64,000 nucleotides of DNA, from positions 44,946,983 through 45,010,982 of the forward strand of contig CM067445.1 of NCBI GenBank assembly GCA_034508935.3, written 5' to 3'. Shown here piece after piece: positions 32,653 to 43,138 of this stretch. Each line of letters starts with the position of its first letter. Within the stretch, counting starts at the first letter, position 1. Origin of the DNA: Berghia stephanieae. Lineage: Eukaryota; Mollusca; Gastropoda; Nudibranchia; Aeolidiidae. The position numbers were made by a program, and so were the translations under genes. The notes below the pieces were generated by a model. It saw only the letters and a list, made by a program, of their open reading frames with translations, was not told where the DNA came from and made no database searches.

Positions 32653-33087
32653 CATCTCCATTGTTTTTTAATGAAAACATTTATTTCAAATATTGAACAG
32701 CAGGTTATTTACAAAACAAATCACTAGATTCGTGACAAAACTTCAAATCCGTTCGGGCAAACATAGCTTGTTATTTTCAGACGACAGAAAGAATGGAGTG
32801 GAAGCCACACTGCTTTTGTTATTGTTTAAAGATCACAACGAAGACGAGAAAGAATATATGGAGACATGAATATTAAGGGTTCATTCTGTATGTAGGTGTT
32901 CTATGTTAACTCGATAAACATAGCATTTGTGTATTGATGGTATATTATTTTAAAATTAAATGAACACTTTTTCTTCACGCTATGTCAATCGTTCAAAACA
33001 CGAAGAGTTTATTGTCTGAGAGAATTTCGTGAGAAGAAATCACATCTGAATATAAAAAGCTGGAAAAAAAACACTGCCATATGTCAA
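32653..33087. other. No recognised feature apart from an E-like scrap
   Basis: 32737-32800 resembles repeat E (TTCAAATCCGTTCGGGCAAA). The rest is unassigned. Confidence 0.4.
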
Positions 33088-33358
33088 TGGGAGCGATCTA
33101 TATTTATACTTTCGTCCAATCAAGTCATCAATCACATGATTTGTTGCTGTCCAACGATTGGATATTTCTCCAGAAATGTGAAAACGCTGCTTTGTTTATG
33201 AAAGTTGTAAACATACCCGTGTGTCAAGCTGAAAAAAATGACCAATCGTGATAAAAAAACTGTGAACACTTTTCACTATGTGGGTCACTTTGAGCACATA
33301 TTCCAATGTGACCAATGACCTCGAGCACATGGAAATGGAATATAGATCATGCCCATTG
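33088..33358. repeat. Repeat D, copy 2 (natural empty site)
   Basis: Partner of 30733-30991 plus 32645-32668 and lacks the hAT. The sequence GGAATATAGATCATG holds a single ATATAGAT at the insertion position, which supports the inferred target duplication. Confidence 0.88.
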
Positions 33359-33425
33359 CACTACATAAAAATTATAAACATTATCTGGGTGGTTCCTGAC
33401 CTCCCATCGTGGGCAGGGAGGCAAA

Positions 33426-33496
33426 GATAGAATGAAGTTGACGTCACACTGGTCTTTGTTATTGTTTTTTTTTTGCCATCCGCGTTTATGAGTAAT
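33426..33496 (+). mobile_element. M-A MITE, left third
   Basis: GATAGAATGAAGTTGACGTC to CCATCCGCGTTTATGAGTAA, then an abrupt change into M-B sequence. Confidence 0.85.
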
Positions 33497-33600
33497 ACCG
33501 TAGCCATAGCCTGATACTGAAATCCAAAAAGACTGGCAGTTTGACGTCATTTTTTGGTTTTTGCACCGCCTTGTGAGTTGTCGTTAGTAGAGTTTATAAA
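33497..33600 (+). mobile_element. M-B MITE, left half
   Basis: CCGTAGCCATAGCCTGATACTG is the left end. GGCAGTTTGACGTCATTTTT, GTTTTTGCACCGCC and GAGTTGTCGTTAGTAGAG follow. Similarity stops near 33600, where repeat E begins. Confidence 0.82.
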
Positions 33601-33604
33601 CAAC

Positions 33605-33690
33605 CAACTATGTTTGTCCGAACACGTGTGAAGGTGTTTCACTAATTCCATGTTTTGATTGGTCAAAAATCTACTGGTTAATTAGGTGAT
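33605..33690 (+). repeat. Small dispersed repeat E
   Basis: Partner of 14000-14085 on the opposite strand. GTTTGTCCGA and TTTGATTGGTCAAAAATCTA are the clearest shared blocks. Confidence 0.5.
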
Positions 33691-33699
33691 ACTAAACTG

Positions 33700-33845
33700 A
33701 GTACACTGATAATGCGCTCTTGGAATCTACATATGTTCCCATTTCAACTAATTCTCCTTTCTCTTCCTTTTTCTTGGGTGTTTTAATTGTAAATCTAGAA
33801 CTTTTTACTATCCCATTTTCTTCCTTTTTAGTGGAACCAAAGCTA
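33700..33845. repeat. Repeat K, copy 2
   Basis: Partner of 27595-27765, without the short LINE-like segment. It ends directly at the Penelope-like fragment. Confidence 0.65.
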
Positions 33846-34025
33846 GAGGTGCCTAAATGAGCCAGTAAAATGGAGATAAAAAATATAAAGTGAGTAGATG
33901 TGACTCAAATGTAAGGGAACAACACAAAACAAACAACGTTTCGGCCCTTGGCCTTCGTCAGGAGACAGTAAACAAAAACACAAGCGCTGGTATGACCTAA
34001 ATGTGTCGCAAGCGCCGTAAAACCT
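33840..34025 (-). mobile_element. Penelope-like or retrozyme-like fragment with hammerhead-like core
   Basis: On the minus strand, CTGACGAAGGCCAAGGGCCG is followed by AAACGTTG. This contains CTGANGA, a GGCC/GGCC helix and GAAAC, the pattern of the minimal hammerhead ribozymes reported in Penelope-like elements and retrozymes. I cannot find a convincing stem I partner upstream, so the ribozyme may be incomplete. The other side of the fragment ends in GCTAGAGGTGCCTAAATGAG, which recurs at 53041. No reverse transcriptase is seen. Confidence 0.55.
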
Positions 34026-34261
34026 TTTAAAAACAAACATTATAAATAATATGAGAGAGAGGATGTTTACCTACTTGACACGACCTGACATATATAGATA
34101 CGCATCGTCTGATAATAAAACCTAATGGCCATTCAAAAGTTTTGCCTCTCTATAATATATCGCTGTCTCCGACCACAAGTTCAGCTATTTGTTTTCACTG
34201 GATTCTCTCAATCAGACTAGAGCAAAAACACTCACAACAGTCGCCAGGCTGAAATAGCGTG

Positions 34262-34394
34262 ATAACACACAAAACTATGTGTAACCTAGAACGTTTATAG
34301 TCTGATAAATGCAGTTTAGTGAGAACTATTCATAAAATAGCTGACTAAAAACAATAACAAAGACCTGAGTGACGTCAACTTCATTCTATCTATA
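34262..34394 (-). mobile_element. M-A MITE, right half missing
   Basis: ACACAAAACTATGTGTAACC to GTGACGTCAACTTCATTCTA then TCTATA. The TATGCGC end is absent. Confidence 0.85.
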
Positions 34395-34489
34395 AACATT
34401 TATAAGATTACGTTGTCTTCATTTCTACGCTCACACTTCTACTATTCTATGAATATTAAAATTTTAAAAATCAAATCAACAAGCAAGCA

Positions 34490-34590
34490 TTCATATAACG
34501 CGATATCCTCTAAACGTGCTCAAAGCGCTTTAAAAGGGGTCAATAGCCAACAGCAACACTAAACATGTAGATTGAGACATGAAGATGTAT
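34490..34590 (-). mobile_element. S1 SINE 3' fragment
   Basis: Complement of the tail: ATATAACGCGATATCCTCTA, AACGTGCTCAAAGCGC and GCCAACAGCAACAC. A 5'-truncated copy of about 100 bp. Confidence 0.82.
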
Positions 34591-34599
34591 TTAAATTTT

Positions 34600-34955
34600 A
34601 GGTCAGAAAGTTTTGATTCAAATTTATATCGATTGACTTAAATCGCTCGTATCTTGTCACAAACTTTCAATCCGAAGTCACAGGTTCGAGAGTTGTTTTG
34701 ATTTGGTTTTTTGTTTTGTTTTGTTTTATTGGGGGTTTTTTGGTATGTTTTTGTTTTTGTTTTATTTGTTTTGTTTGTTTGTTTTTTTTGGGGGACGGGG
34801 GTTTTTTTATTATTTTTTTTTATTTTTTTTTTGTTGTTTTTTTTTTTTTTTGTGCTTGCCAAAATAAGAGTCATTTTAAGTGATTTATATTTGAAGGTCG
34901 GGTTTTGTGATTAGTTTTTTTTTTTGGTTAAAATTTTGAGTACCGTGCGTCTTTT
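34600..34955. mobile_element. FB foldback with T/G-rich centre
   Basis: Left arm TTAGGTCAGAAAGTTTTG, ATCGATTGACTTAAATCGC, CACAGGTTCGAGAGTTG. Right arm TTGCCAAAATAAGAGTCATT and GAAGGTCGGGTTTTG. Between them lies a T/G-rich tract (34696-34855) with GGGGGACGGGGG. Confidence 0.65.
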
Positions 34956-34977
34956 ATTTTTTCTAAGTATGTGACCC

Positions 34978-35040
34978 CCTTCTTCTCCTCCTCTTCTTCC
35001 CCTTCTCCGTCTTTGTTTTCTTCTTCTTCTTCTTTATTTT
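34978..35040. repeat. Pyrimidine-rich CTT/CTC tract
   Basis: Short run of TTC, CTC and CTT units. Confidence 0.7.
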
Positions 35041-35399
35041 TAATCGCAATTTTGAAAACATTTCATAAATGCAAGATTACATTCTTTAAGCCAACAAAAT
35101 CAGGTTGTTTAGTGCTTACGATATATTTCTAACGACAAATGCAACGCGGCATTAAATAATATATGTATTTAGAAAACTCCAAAACAAAATGAATTCCAGC
35201 CCATTGATTCCCACGGATGGCCAGTTCTTCTCCAAATCATGACAAACACAAGAAAATAAAACGTATGCGGATCGCTATTTGCCTTTGTATCGGAAATCCC
35301 CGTTTTGTATAGAATGTAATTCGCCGTGAAAAGACATTCGTCTTTAAGAGACAGAAACAGATTTGCTGTGTAAACGGACAGAAAACAGTTTTATTTATT

Positions 35400-35600
35400 A
35401 TTTCGTTTTGGCCAGACAAAAATGATTACAATATCAACCGATTAAAATAACCGCCAACTTGGTTAAAAGGTAACTAACTTGACACTTCGTAAAAGTGTCG
35501 TTAGATGAAAATGTCCATGGCTATTTTAAAAGATCAATATGATTTGAAGTAAGGTTTTCTGGCCTAAAAAAAAATAATAAAGTGTTTTGCAAGAGTTTGA
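35400..35600. mobile_element. FB foldback, diverged
   Basis: GTTTTGGCCAGACAAAAATG at the left and AAGTAAGGTTTTCTGGCC at the right are the arms. The centre holds ACACTTCGTAAAAGTGTC, a small perfect hairpin. Confidence 0.65.
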
Positions 35601-36098
35601 TTTTAAAAGTTAAGAAATATTCGTAAAACATGTAGATTACATAACGATAATTCTCCAATGTCTGTTTCAATCGTGATGGAAATAGATGAATGATTATTTT
35701 CATGAAAGATTACACAATATTAGATCTACGAGAATTGAAAGCATTGATGGATATCTGCCATTGTTTATTCTTCCCTGATTTCAATGGATACATTTTAATA
35801 ATATCTTTTAAAATCGGATATTTAAGTTTAATGCGATCGTTAGATAGATGCTAATGATATTCCAAGTCTGGGGAAGGATGAATGCAAATTAAGAAACTGA
35901 TATGGGATTGGTTTGCTGATTAGTTAGGACAAATATTTACATTCCAAAAATAAAGGGGCGGAGCTAAAGTACAACTCTTTTATTTGTATTTTGTTGATTT
36001 TTTTATGAGTACATACATTGATAACAGCACGGAGGAGGAAAGGACAATATGGTATTTCTTTATTTAAGTAGGGTGAAAGAGGGGGGGGGGGGGGGCGC
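35601..36098. other. No recognised feature
   Basis: AT-rich, ending in a G16 run at 36081. Confidence 0.4.
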
Positions 36099-36350
36099 GT
36101 CCCGATAGCTCAGTCAAACGAACACTCGCTTCACACAGACAGGAACCAAGATCGACCCAGGGTGAAGTCAAGATTTTTTAATTTCCACCCAGCAATGATT
36201 GGGTATCTGGATCTGTTAGATCTGGTGGAAAGTACATTGCAATTGACATGCGTTCTATCCGAAGGGTAGCAAGCAATTGTTATTGTCCTTTTCACGCTAT
36301 AGAAAATTGGATAAACTCCGGTTCTATGGGCATGATTGCTCTGAAGGATT
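36099..36350 (+). mobile_element. S3 SINE copy
   Basis: Head GTCCCGATAGCTCAGTCAAA, GATCGACCCAGGGTG, ACCCAGCAATGATTGGGTAT, TGTTAGATCTGGTGG, GCAATTGACATGCGTTCTAT, CACGCTATAGAAAATTGG. The G-run just before the head also precedes the copy at 40662. Confidence 0.9.
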
Positions 36351-37530
36351 ACTTTACATTGATAACGGTGCTGTGGAGGATTGGGCGATATAGTATTTCA
36401 CTCTTTCCAAAGTATATAACAACATAAAGCAAACTAAAGAGTAGTCAGTGAACAAATGAATGAAAATGGTCGATAAAAGCTGACTCCGATTTTGGGATTT
36501 CGGGTAAGTCTATTGTAATTTATTCATTCTTGCCCCGCTCGATTCAAGTATGAATGGGTGCATAACCATACACTGTTATAGGACTGCTAGTATGTTTTTA
36601 TGAGCTCTTGGAAGGTGCCTTGTCTTGTTTGAATGTAAATGTCGTGCAAAATAGACTATTAAGATGAATAGATGCAACATTGTGAATGACACTAGTAAAC
36701 CATTAATATATCGCGGGCGAGAAAAAAAATGGGAAAGTTTAGAGGACTGTAGCGCGAATCTGAAATTTTAACATAATCAATCCCATTATTGAAATTTTAG
36801 TACACAACTTTTTAAACTTAAAATTCGCAAGTACTTAATTGGGACTAGATTATTTGATCAAACTAATGATGTGTGTACATCAGGTATCTTGTAAAAAGAT
36901 TTTGGGAAAAGAAAATTAATTAAAAATCTCTTCGTTGTCATAGAAATGGTGGCCATCTTGGATTGTAAAAACGATTTTGGGGACTCCAGCATTTTATTAA
37001 TTCTTATTTCATTTTGATTTTTAATGTTGTTATGTAAAGTTTAAGCATATTTGTAAATAGCTGGCTACTTATTTTTATAAATATTTACACTAAAAGACTT
37101 TTAAAAATGTTTTTGAACGGTGAATAAAATGTCATCACTGTTTGAAAACATTTAAAGAAAAAATATGTTTTACCACAAAACTATTCAATAATAACAAATT
37201 CAAAGTAGCCACTATTTTTAGTAACATATCAGATATTTTAGTTCCAAATTTCAAAGCTCTTGCATTCAAATTTTAAAACTGGTCAAGTCCCAAATAATAT
37301 CTATGGTGATTAGATAACCATTTTAAGAAAAACGCAATATTTATCCGATTTTGATCCCAATAACATTGGCTAGGAGTTGTGAATTGCATTTTTTGACTGT
37401 TTTAAACTATTCATTCAGCATAAAATCGGATTGAAATGAAAGGAAGGAATAAATTGATCAAAAACAGTCACCTCCAAAAACTGGGAACGTTCGTCCAAAC
37501 TGTCCCCATTTGCATTTAATAATGATGGTA
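36351..37530. other. No recognised feature
   Basis: 1.2 kb of AT-rich sequence. No boxes, repeats seen elsewhere in the window, or coding signal. Confidence 0.5.
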
Positions 37531-38035
<505 letters not shown>

Positions 38036-38414
38036 CATCTCCTTATATCACCATCATGAAAATCTTCATTATCATCTTCATCATTATCAACAATATCATT
38101 AAAAACCATTACTTCCTAATATATATATATGTATTAGAACTACCCAAATTTTGTATAGAAAATTTAAACCCGAGACTTTTTCGAAGTGATGTTAAAGACT
38201 TCTTTGAAACATCGATTTGAGTAATTTTGACAAGATAGGGGGCACTCTATTGATCAAAATATGGGATAAAAGTTATTTCTAGCCAAAATGGTTTCCTGTC
38301 AAAGCACGGTAGAATTTTTGGAATCTTACGGCATTTTTCAGACGTTTTGACTTATCAAGGAGAAGTTATTGAACTGGAATTATTGGCGTATCGAATCGGT
38401 ATTCCCTGTAACAG
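38036..38414. other. No recognised feature
   Basis: Unassigned sequence next to the microsatellite. Confidence 0.4.
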
Positions 38415-38419
38415 TAGCA

Positions 38420-38612
38420 CTGGAGTAGTCTGGAAAAACCCATATTTGAAAATTTGGCCAGAAAACGCATCCTTCAAATATCGACGATTTAAATGACCCT
38501 CATCTTGGCAAAGCCTCTCAAACCTGACACTTCGCGAGGTACCAGGTTTAAGAGATTTTTCCAAGATGAGGGTCATTTCGAGTTCTCTAGCCAAATGTTC
38601 AAATATTGGGTT
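38420..38612. mobile_element. FB foldback, near full length
   Basis: GTCTGGAAAAACCCATATTT, TTGGCCAGAAAACGCATCC, AAATGACCCTCATCTTGGC against CCAAGATGAGGGTCATTT. The centre arms CTCTCAAACCTG and CAGGTTTAAGAG flank ACACTTCGCGAGGTAC. The AACCAGTTAACTG outer ends are lost. Confidence 0.88.
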
Positions 38613-39004
38613 TATCAAACGTACGGCAGTACTTTATACCAAAGTCACTCCTCTTGTTCTCGTATCGAAAGATAAAAAGACCATTTCATAGTTAGGCTAT
38701 ATAAAAACACTGTTTTGAGAATCACAACTTTTATACGTAGTTTTATGTGCTATGTTATATTATTATTTGTTTTGCGATCAAAACTCGACATTAACTTTTT
38801 AACAAAAGGCAACTGTGCTATTTACAAAGGCACCAAGACAGGATGGATCATGCTGATAACGTCATCATACTACATTATATTTTGATATAATCGTAACTTC
38901 CTCACTTTCCTTGTCGTTCCTATCAAAATTACAAGTTAGATTTGTTTTATTTTTAATGTCATCTGGTGAGTTTTTTTAGGGACAAGAGATTTAATGTTCT
39001 TCCA

Positions 39005-39303
39005 ATTGGATTCAATAGTCTGATGTCACGTCGCCCAGCAACGGCGGCCATCGTGGTTCTAAACAAAGAAAATCGGTACTTTTTTTGCTTCATGCTGGCT
39101 AGAACTTTTCATTTGTCTTGTGATCAGAATGTGTAAAAATTAAAACATGATCAGATTTATAATGTTTTTTTTCCCTCTGGATACGCTTTTATGCTCGTCG
39201 GAGAAATATTTCATAAGGGCGTCCGCCATTGTTCCGATAGTTTAGAGCCAATTACTAAGTTACCATGCGTCATTACGAGGGAAGTGACGTCATGACTGTT
39301 GAA
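39005..39303 (-). mobile_element. M-C MITE, full length
   Basis: Plus-strand ends TTGGATTCAATAGTCTGATG and TGACGTCATGACTGTTGAAG. The minus strand has the conserved ATG context and KYFSDEHK, but the frame does not stay open. It carries the same GGCGGCCATCGTGGTTC segment as 18990-19304. Confidence 0.86.
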
Positions 39304-39560
39304 GCGTATTCTCTATGTTAATCCAACTATGAAACAACGCCTCTTTGTTAATATAAATTCGAGAAAAAAATGCATCTTTGTGAATCCAAATGTGAAACTA
39401 AGTTGCTTTGTCAATCAAAATATGAAACATCGCCTCTGTCTAAATTACATTTTGAAACAAATCCTCTGTGTTAATCAAATTATTATGAAAAAACGCTTCT
39501 TTGTTAATCACAATATGACCCAACGCCTTTGTTAATATAATACAAATATGAAACAACGGC
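39299..39560 (+). repeat. 30-bp minisatellite encoding a decapeptide pattern
   Basis: Eight or nine units of about 30 bp, roughly ATGAAACAACGCCTCTTTG then TTAATC. In one frame this gives a ten-residue repeat of the type MKQRLFVNxN (units MKRILYVNPT, MKQRLFVNIN, VKLSCFVNQN, MKHRLCLNYI). Some units have one extra codon. It starts at the end of the M-C copy. The open frame is a result of the 30-bp period, and there is no evidence that it is expressed. Confidence 0.85.
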
Positions 39561-39699
39561 TCTTTATTATACGAAGGCGATTCCGTTAGAGCACATAGCC
39601 AAACCAGAAGAAAAAAAAGTTTTTGGAGATGAGAAAAATTGTGTTTAGAGATGAAGATTAGAAACGTAAAGGAAGTGGAGAAGTAAGAAGGGGAGAGGT

Positions 39700-39720
39700 G
39701 GTGAAGAAGAAGAAGAAGAA

Positions 39721-39751
<31 letters not shown>

Positions 39752-39825
39752 AAGAAGAAGAAGAAGAAGAAGAGAAGAAGAAGAAGAAGGCAGGTGGTGG
39801 AGGAGGTAGGAGGAGGAGGAAGAGG
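39700..39825. repeat. GAA/GGA microsatellite
   Basis: GAA units followed by GGA-rich sequence. Ser/Phe frames on the minus strand are artefacts. Confidence 0.95.
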
Positions 39826-39943
39826 TGGATGTAGATACCGATTTCTGTAACTGGTGAGAGCACGCAAGTGTGCTGTTATTTTATTTTATTTGTGTTCGGT
39901 CATCGAATCATCTAATACAAATGCAAGTCACAATTACACATGG

Positions 39944-39945
<2 letters not shown>

Positions 39946-40040
<95 letters not shown>

Positions 40041-40042
40041 AT
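39946..40042. repeat. CT microsatellite
   Basis: CT units to 40020, then TTTC units. Confidence 0.97.
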
Positions 40043-40274
40043 CGTCTCCTTCGTCCTCTTTCCACCCGTCTCTCTACCTCTCCCTCTCTTCCTCTCTCTT
40101 AATTGTTTTTCCTCCTAAGACTAATCGATAACTACATTGTTTTTCAATTCACCAAAGAGCAAAAACTGTATACAGCATGTCTCCATGAAGTGGTGACTTG
40201 TGGATGCCCAAGGGACAGCTCCGACACGTCCTTCTTAGATGGTTTGATTAACAATGTGTGACTGTGCGTGCGAG

Positions 40275-40275
40275 C

Positions 40276-40318
<43 letters not shown>
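40275..40318. repeat. GT microsatellite
   Basis: Pure GT run of more than 40 bp. Confidence 0.95.
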
Positions 40319-40319
<1 letters not shown>

Positions 40320-40449
40320 TTACTTCATCACTTCCCATCCCATTCCCATTCATCTCACTTTACTACGTGACAAAAGCATTCACTGCCAAAAATTAAAGTA
40401 AGGGGAAAAGAAGAAGAAATAAATGTGCTGTAAATTGACAAAACCTGTC

Positions 40450-41174
40450 TTTCTCATTTTTGGCCATAAATTTAACCCTGAATAACTATCTATCAAAAAT
40501 AAATGAAACTTATTTACAAAAATAAACCAAAAAAAAAAACAACAAACAATTGGCGAGAAATTTTAAACAAACAATAACTATCTGTCAAAGTAGAATGATC
40601 CTTAACGTGTCAACAACAAAAGAAACTCCGTAAAAACAATAGGGTGGGGGTGGGGGGGGGGGCTCCCAATAGCTCGCTTCACACACAAGGGGACCAAGAT
40701 CCATCCCGGGTGCAGTCGAGATTTTTTTCTGATCCACTTGTCCACCAAGCAGTGAATGGTTAGCTGAGTCTGTTAGATTTGGCGGAAAGTACTTTGCTAA
40801 AGACTAGCGTCCTATCAAAAGGATAGCAAGCAATTGCTATTATCCGTTTCACGCTATAGAAACCGGGATGAACTCCTGCTACAGGCCCACTGGCTCAGAA
40901 GGACTACTTTAAAAACAAGAGACGAGAAATTTTAAACCACAATAACTATCTATCAAAAATAGAATAAACCTTAACGTGCCAACAACAATAAAAAAAAAAC
41001 CTACAAAATACAATTGGCCAGAAAATGTAAAGCTTAATAACTATCTATCAGAATATAACGACCCTAAACGTGCCAACAAGAATTATCATAAATAACCTAC
41101 AAAACACAATTGGCCAGAAAATTTAAAGCTCAATATCTATCTATCAAAATTTAACTACCCTTAACGTACAATTC

Positions 41175-41178
<4 letters not shown>
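40450..41178. repeat. Tandem repeat of about 95 bp, 5 units, split by S3
   Basis: AACTATCTATCA-like blocks recur near 40482, 40573, 40942, 41036 and 41133, each with a preceding GGCCAGAAAATTTAAA-like block and a following TTAACGTGCCAACAA-like block. An S3 SINE lies between the second and third units. The GGCCAGAAAA motif is also found in FB elements, so the unit may derive from an FB arm. Confidence 0.8.
40662..40908 (+). mobile_element. S3 SINE copy inside tandem repeat
   Basis: Head GGCTCCCAATAGCTCGCTTC (shortened A box region), GATCCATCCCGGGTG, AGCAGTGAATGGTTAGCTG, TACTTTGCTAAAGACTAGCG and CACGCTATAGAAACCGGG. Younger than the array it interrupts. Confidence 0.9.

Positions 41179-41252
<74 letters not shown>
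41178..41252. repeat. TA microsatellite
   Basis: TA run with one TATTATA interruption. Confidence 0.97.
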
Positions 41253-41255
<3 letters not shown>

Positions 41256-41409
41256 TTAAAATTAAATCTACGAAATAAAAGTGCTGACTTTAATATTAAT
41301 TGAGCGGTAAATTTCTAATAACAACAATAACGATTTCATTCCCCGAAGATTGCCTAAAGTAAAAGGCATGAAACATATTTGTAGGAGTCAGTAGTAATTC
41401 AACTATTTT

Positions 41410-41413
<4 letters not shown>

Positions 41414-41473
<60 letters not shown>
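41414..41473. repeat. TA microsatellite
   Basis: Pure AT/TA run adjoining the left end of an M-I copy. Confidence 0.97.
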
Positions 41474-41476
<3 letters not shown>

Positions 41477-41477
41477 G

Positions 41478-41605
41478 TTTCTGAAGGTCTGATAACCCAA
41501 ATTGCTAGTCTCACTGTTGTAATGAAAATACTCTTAAACCAACCTAAAAATGTATTCATTACAACAGCTTTTAGTTGTATTCGATTATCAGACCTGCATA
41601 TGTGT
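41478..41605. mobile_element. M-I palindromic MITE
   Basis: TGAAGGTCTGATAACCCAAA and CGATTATCAGACCTGCATAT are the inverted ends. The inner dyad is TGTTGTAATGAAAAT against ATTCATTACAACA. Confidence 0.85.
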
Positions 41606-42083
41606 GCACCTACACTGGGACTCAACGCATATCGCTTTGAGCCCATTTAATAGATAGTGCGCTACGAATTAAAAAGCCTGAGCTCGAGTATTTAAGTAAA
41701 TACATAATCTGGTCAAATTGATGAAAAGCGTCTTGTCGTTGCTTGGCAACAGCAATGAGTGAAGAGCAGAATAAAAAAAGAAGTAAGAGAGGAAGTGACG
41801 TGTACAAATGATCTGTATTGAATGATTTCACTCAAGACTTAAAGGGGAAAGTACAGGATGCCAGAAACCGTAGTAGTTACCGGCCCTGATGATTGTCAAA
41901 TAATCAAATTATATCACCAGCCTTTCTCGATCTGTCCTGATGGATTGTAGAGGTTGGGCTGGACGGGCAGTCAAAGTATTCGAATACTGTTGGAGTTTGT
42001 GTTGTTTTGTTTGCGAATAATCGAACGTTGGCGTCATCAAGCAGTGATTTGTCGGTGAATAAATTAATGACCTGCATTCATTC
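41606..42083. other. No recognised feature
   Basis: The start (TCGCTTTGAGCCCATTTAAT at 41632, GATAGTGCGCTACGAATTAA) looks like a degraded S1 tail in plus orientation. The rest is unassigned. Confidence 0.4.
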
Positions 42084-42214
42084 TTCCTGATAGCCGAAAG
42101 CTATTATGGGCTTAATTTGATATTGTTGTAAATGACAATATTTTACGTTAATTTGGGAGTATTTTCCCTTACAACAACGAACCCATGACAATGTGGGTTA
42201 TCAGACCTGTAAAC
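42084..42214. mobile_element. M-I palindromic MITE
   Basis: Left end damaged (TTCCTGATAGCCGAAAG), right end TGGGTTATCAGACCTGTAAA. The inner dyad TATTGTTGTAAATGACAATA and CTTACAACAACGA is intact. Confidence 0.8.
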
Positions 42215-42918
42215 AAGAACACGTTGATTCTTCTGCATATGTTGAAATGGAAGTTGACAATTTTTTTACAAAATCTACTTTGATTCTAAACTTATTTCTA
42301 TTATTTATTCTGGTTTTGTTTGAGTAATTAATGTGAGAATAACGTTTTCAGAATGAGTTTTCAAAATAAGATTGCTGTTTGTTTTTTGGGGGCTTTTTTC
42401 AAGTTATTTCCTCGCTCGTATTTCATACAAGTTAGTTGTATTGCTTCACTAATTTAGTACTACTTAAACGAGTATTGTTCGAAGTGTTCGCTGCAAAGCT
42501 TATTCGAAAACATTATTCGGTGGGTCTCCTCAAGCATGGCGTCCGATCTAGTTTGTTGGGTTAAAAGTTCGAGAATAACTTGCAACATTCAAACGTTAAA
42601 CACGAGTCTATTAAATATAATTTTTATAACATTATCAAAAGAGTAAATTCTGATGAAATACAATTGAATGGTAGGCGAAGGGGAAGACATAAGCGGAGAA
42701 ACCTGATCATAAAAGCGCAAAGGGAAGATTTATGTAAACTTTGGGTTTAAAATGAATAATCTGTATTTACTGATAAGACAATGATATAATGTCTATAATA
42801 TAGATATGCATCAGTGGTGCTTTAAATTAGAATTACTCGTCTTTTACCATTTCAGGGTGTCAAACAAAAGCTTTAAAAAATTGGTTTTAAAACGCAATAT
42901 TCACTGTGCTTAAATCTC
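42215..42918. other. No recognised feature
   Basis: AT-rich sequence up to the 396-bp array. Nothing supported. Confidence 0.4.
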
Positions 42919-42931
42919 GTTATGTAAGGTA
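42919..42931. repeat. Probable target duplication, left
   Basis: GTTATGTAAGGTA, identical to 45588-45600. The overlap with array sequence on the right side makes the true length 9 to 13 bp. Confidence 0.7.
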
Positions 42932-43029
42932 AATTTTTAATTCAGAAAAGTGAGTGGAGCAGGCACTTATGTTGGTAACAACAAGATATGAAGTGAGTAG
43001 AAAAGTGCCAGAAGACAATAGAGAATAAA

Positions 43030-43138
43030 AATTTTTTTCGCGGCGGTGGTGGGGTTTGAACCTGCGACCTTATTGGTACGACAACTCCGCCTGGCAGGTG
43101 AGAGCGTGGCTCTACCGTGTGAGCTATCCACGAACACA
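43030..43138 (-). other. tRNA-like segment of R396 unit 1
   Basis: On the minus strand: GTGGATAGCTCACACGGTAG then AGCC (A box region), a long variable arm, CGCAGGTTCAAACCCCACC (perfect B box GGTTCAAACCC at 43052-43062) and CACCGCCGCG. A T5 run follows within a few bases, a pol III terminator. The acceptor pairs only partly (GTGG with CCAC), so it is tRNA-derived and not a canonical tRNA. The same segment recurs at 43426, 43822 and, cut short, 44218 on the minus strand, and on the plus strand with B boxes at 44317, 44713, 45109 and 45505. Confidence 0.75.
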
